Part shown: piece after piece, positions 5,744-7,700 of the stretch
Layout of the letters: the number at the start of each line of letters is the position of its first letter
Numbering within the stretch: position 1 is the stretch's first letter
NCBI GenBank assembly: GCA_018240935.1
Contig: JAFEEV010000274.1
Location: 1 to 7,700, forward strand
Source of the DNA: Pseudomonadota bacterium
GTDB taxonomy: Bacteria > Pseudomonadota > Gammaproteobacteria > Burkholderiales > Nitrosomonadaceae
Length of the DNA: 7,700 bases
Direction: 5' to 3'
The notes under the pieces: model-generated
Databases searched by the model: none
What the model was told of the DNA's origin: nothing
The model's input: only the letters and a program-made list of their open reading frames with translations
Position numbers and translations under genes: made by a program

Positions 5744-6604
5744 ATGCTGGAAAAAAATGCATTATATGTGGTTGCCACCCCAATAGGAAATTTAAGCGAT
5801 ATCAGCCTGAGGGCGTTGGATGTGCTGGGAAAAGTTGATCTGATAGCCGCCGAACATGTGCAGAATTCCCAACATTTACTGTCGGCGCATGCCATTACAA
5901 CGGCGAAGTGGGTTAGTCTGCATCAGCACAACGAAACGGCGGTGTCGGAGAAAATACTGGCCTTGCTGGATGCTGGAAAAAGCGTTGCCTTAGTGACGGA
6001 TGCGGGCACGCCGGGCATTTCCGATCCCGGTGCGATTCTGGTCCGGCTGGTGCGTGCGCAGGGTCACCGGGTGATTCCGGTTCCCGGCGCGAATGCGGCG
6101 GTCTGCGCGATGTCTGCGGCCGGCATCATGAATCCCCATTTTTTATTTTACGGTTTCCTGCCGGCCAAAAGCGGATTGCGCAAGCGTGTGCTGGCAGCGT
6201 TGCAATCGTATCCGTGCACGTTGATTTTTTATGAGGCGCCGCATCGCATTCTGGAATGTGTCACGGATATGTTGGCAGTCTTCGGACCGGATCGCGAACT
6301 GACCATCGCCCGGGAATTAACCAAATTATTCGAGACGATTCATACCGGATCGCTGCTACAGGTATTGCATTGGCTGCAAGCGGATGCCAATCAGCAAAAA
6401 GGGGAGTTTGTGTTATTGCTCTCCGCTGCGGAAGTTCCGGATAAATCGGAAATCAGCGAGCAGGGACGGCATACTTTAACCTGCTTGCTGGCTGAATTGC
6501 CGCTCAAGCAGGCGGTTAAGCTGACCGCGGAGATTAGCGGCGAAAACAAGAAAACGCTCTATCAATTAGCGCTGGATTTAAAGGCGGCGGACAGCTCCGG
6601 CTAG
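5744..6604 (+). CDS. rsmI: 16S rRNA C1402 2'-O-methyltransferase, variant motif
   Basis: This 286-aa member of the tetrapyrrole-methylase-fold family transfers a methyl group from SAM to the 2'-O of C1402 of 16S rRNA in the decoding centre. Motifs in order are YVVATPIGNLSDISLRAL (8-25), TDAGTPGISDPG (85-96), PVPGANA (112-118), YGFLPAKSG (136-144), IFYEAPHR (161-168), ARELTKLFETIHTG (189-202) and KGEFVLL (219-225), with an intact C-terminal helical region (ELPLKQAVKLTAEISG). The usual AEDTR motif reads AEHVQ here (36-40), so its conserved Asp and Arg are changed to His and Gln. The frame could extend to 5546, but that part is antisense to the lpoA-like gene. The ATG at 5744 matches the family start and has a weak, close GAAG. 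It is divergent from the lpoA-like gene, with pyrC following. The assignment is firm; full activity is uncertain. Confidence 0.93.
   Translation: MLEKNALYVVATPIGNLSDISLRALDVLGKVDLIAAEHVQNSQHLLSAHAITTAKWVSLHQHNETAVSEKILALLDAGKSVALVTDAGTPGISDPGAILVRLVRAQGHRVIPVPGANAAVCAMSAAGIMNPHFLFYGFLPAKSGLRKRVLAALQSYPCTLIFYEAPHRILECVTDMLAVFGPDRELTIARELTKLFETIHTGSLLQVLHWLQADANQQKGEFVLLLSAAEVPDKSEISEQGRHTLTCLLAELPLKQAVKLTAEISGENKKTLYQLALDLKAADSSG
5761..5766 (-). promoter_or_regulatory. Candidate -10 box for the lpoA-like gene
   Basis: A perfect TATAAT is read on the minus strand, inside the first codons of rsmI. It would start a transcript near 5754 with a leader of about 20 bases before the lpoA ATG at 5733. 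No good -35 is seen at the usual distance. Because the two start codons are only 10 bases apart, the lpoA promoter has to overlap rsmI coding sequence, which fits this position. Confidence 0.35.
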
Positions 6605-6611
6605 CATCAGA

Positions 6612-6632
6612 GGCTGCGCTATAATAGCGGCC
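6612..6632 (+). promoter_or_regulatory. Palindromic -10 region upstream of pyrC
   Basis: CGCTAT-A-ATAGCG (6617-6629) is a perfect 13-base palindrome, flanked by GGC (6612-6614) and GCC (6630-6632), which could lengthen a stem around a two-base bulge. It contains a consensus TATAAT (6620-6625) on the plus strand. As a -10 box it would start transcription near 6632, about 24 bases before the pyrC start codon. The matching -35 position lies in the end of rsmI and is poor. No T-run follows, so it is not a classical terminator. It may be a promoter, a binding site, or an RNA hairpin in an rsmI-pyrC transcript. Confidence 0.4.
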
Positions 6633-6655
6633 ACCATCACTATCGGGAAACCATC

Positions 6656-7693
6656 TTGATCAGTATTACCATTACCCGCCCGGACGACTGGCATTTGCAT
6701 TTGCGTGACGGCGAATCATTACGCGCTGTGCTGCCGCACACGGCTAAACAATTTGCGCGCGCCATCATCATGCCCAACTTGCGGCCACCGGTTACTACAG
6801 TCGACATGGCGTTGGCATACCGCGCGCGGATTCTGGACGCTTTGCCCGCAGCGCTGCAATCCGCTTTTGAACCGTTGATGACGCTGTACTTGACGGACAA
6901 TACAGCGCCCGCAGAAATAGTCCGTGCGAAGGAAAGCGGCGTGCTACACGGTGTGAAATTATATCCGGCCGGAGCGACGACGAATTCCGATGCCGGTGTC
7001 ACGGATATCGCCAAATGTTATGCCACGCTGACGGCGATGGAACGGAATGATTTGCCGTTGCTGGTGCATGGCGAGGTGACGGATCCCGATGTGGATGTGT
7101 TCGATCGCGAGAAAGTTTTTATTGATCGCATACTGGCGCCACTAGCACGGCGTTTCCCGGGCTTGCGCATCGTCTTTGAGCATGTCACCACACGCGATGC
7201 GGTGCAGTTTGTGACAGAAGCATCCCGCAATATCGCAGCCACAATCACGGCGCATCATCTGTTATTGAATCGTAATGCGATCTTTCAAGGCGGCATCCGT
7301 CCGCATCATTACTGTCTGCCGGTATTGAAGCGCGAAATGCACCGGCAGGCTTTGCTGGCAGCGGCTACCAGCGGCAATCCGAAATTTTTCCTGGGTACCG
7401 ATAGCGCGCCGCATGGACAAGCCAGTAAGGAAAATGCCTGCGGTTGCGCGGGCATTTTTACCGCGCATGCCGCCATCGAGTTATATGCAACGGCTTTCGA
7501 ACAAGCGGGAGCTTTAGATAAGCTGGAAGCATTTGCGAGTTTTCATGGTGCGGATTTTTATCGATTACCGCGCAATACAAGCTCAATTACACTACAGAAA
7601 GAGAATTGGATTATCCCGGAACAGTTTGATTTTGCCGGAGAGCCATTGATACCGCTCTATGCGAATGAATCTTTGAATTGGAAGCTGATCTAG
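6656..7693 (+). CDS. pyrC: Dihydroorotase, class II (PyrC)
   Basis: This zinc amidohydrolase reversibly cyclises N-carbamoyl-aspartate to dihydroorotate, the third step of pyrimidine biosynthesis, in the cytosol. At 345 aa it has the length of E. coli PyrC (about 348), and the binuclear metal set is complete: H13 and H15 in DWHLHLRDG, the lysine to be carboxylated K101 in KLYPAGATTNS, H138 in LLVHGEVTD, H176 in FEHVTT and D249 in GTDSAPH. NLRPPVTT (41-48) is also typical. Translation must begin at the TTG at 6656: the residues right after it match family N-termini, no upstream in-frame ATG exists, and the first internal ATG (residue 39) lies beyond the HxH motif. The ribosome-binding site is weak (CGGGAAA). 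It follows rsmI by 51 bases on the same strand. The rare start and weak site suggest modest expression. Confidence 0.97.
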   Translation: MISITITRPDDWHLHLRDGESLRAVLPHTAKQFARAIIMPNLRPPVTTVDMALAYRARILDALPAALQSAFEPLMTLYLTDNTAPAEIVRAKESGVLHGVKLYPAGATTNSDAGVTDIAKCYATLTAMERNDLPLLVHGEVTDPDVDVFDREKVFIDRILAPLARRFPGLRIVFEHVTTRDAVQFVTEASRNIAATITAHHLLLNRNAIFQGGIRPHHYCLPVLKREMHRQALLAAATSGNPKFFLGTDSAPHGQASKENACGCAGIFTAHAAIELYATAFEQAGALDKLEAFASFHGADFYRLPRNTSSITLQKENWIIPEQFDFAGEPLIPLYANESLNWKLI

Positions 7694-7700
7694 CGCGGAA

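Noticed and set aside
5768..5778. GTGG-TTG-CCAC hairpin near the start of rsmI
   Set aside because: It encodes the conserved Val-Val-Ala-Thr of RsmI and the stem is only four base pairs, so coding constraint explains it.

Overview
The window looks like a compact chromosomal segment of a betaproteobacterium. The family versions (a MidA-type methyltransferase divergent from a PTR1-like reductase, an rsmI/lpoA/yraN cluster, a class II PyrC, an HDOD protein) and the moderate GC content would fit a Nitrosomonas-like (Nitrosomonadales) genome. That placement is inferred from protein style, not from a search. All eight main genes are complete and lie close together. I see no rRNA, tRNA, CRISPR array, transposase, integrase or phage gene.

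Layout. Positions 1-3406 are on the minus strand and read right to left: a MidA/NDUFAF7-like SAM methyltransferase (2240-3406), an intergenic stretch that may hide a 42-codon ORF (2079-2207), an HDOD-domain protein (1176-2060), and hisC (1-1086), which appears to have its own promoter. A short divergent region (3407-3503) separates midA from a plus-strand PTR1/FolM-type short-chain reductase (3504-4244). This converges, with only 24 bases between stop codons, on a minus-strand pair: lpoA/lppC-like (4594-5733) and yraN (4269-4607), which overlap by 14 bases. lpoA is divergent from rsmI (5744-6604), with only 10 bases between the two start codons. rsmI is followed on the same strand by pyrC (6656-7693), with a TATAAT-containing palindrome in the 51-base gap.

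Roles. The genes are mostly housekeeping: histidine biosynthesis (hisC), pyrimidine biosynthesis (pyrC), probable pterin/folate reduction, ribosome modification (rsmI), peptidoglycan synthase activation (lpoA-like), a putative nuclease-fold protein (yraN), a putative protein methyltransferase (midA-like) and a putative regulatory HDOD protein. The rsmI-lpoA-yraN arrangement matches the E. coli yraL-yraM-yraN neighbourhood, but the diaA and dolP genes that follow there are absent here.

I see no convincing new multi-gene system. The points most worth a second look are an altered AEDTR motif in RsmI, the 10-base divergent lpoA/rsmI junction, the possible small ORF between midA and the HDOD gene, the eroded metal-site positions of the HDOD protein, and the palindromes at the hisC and pyrC promoters. 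Several starts are better placed inside the longest open frame, because the longer versions begin at weak codons or run into neighbouring genes.
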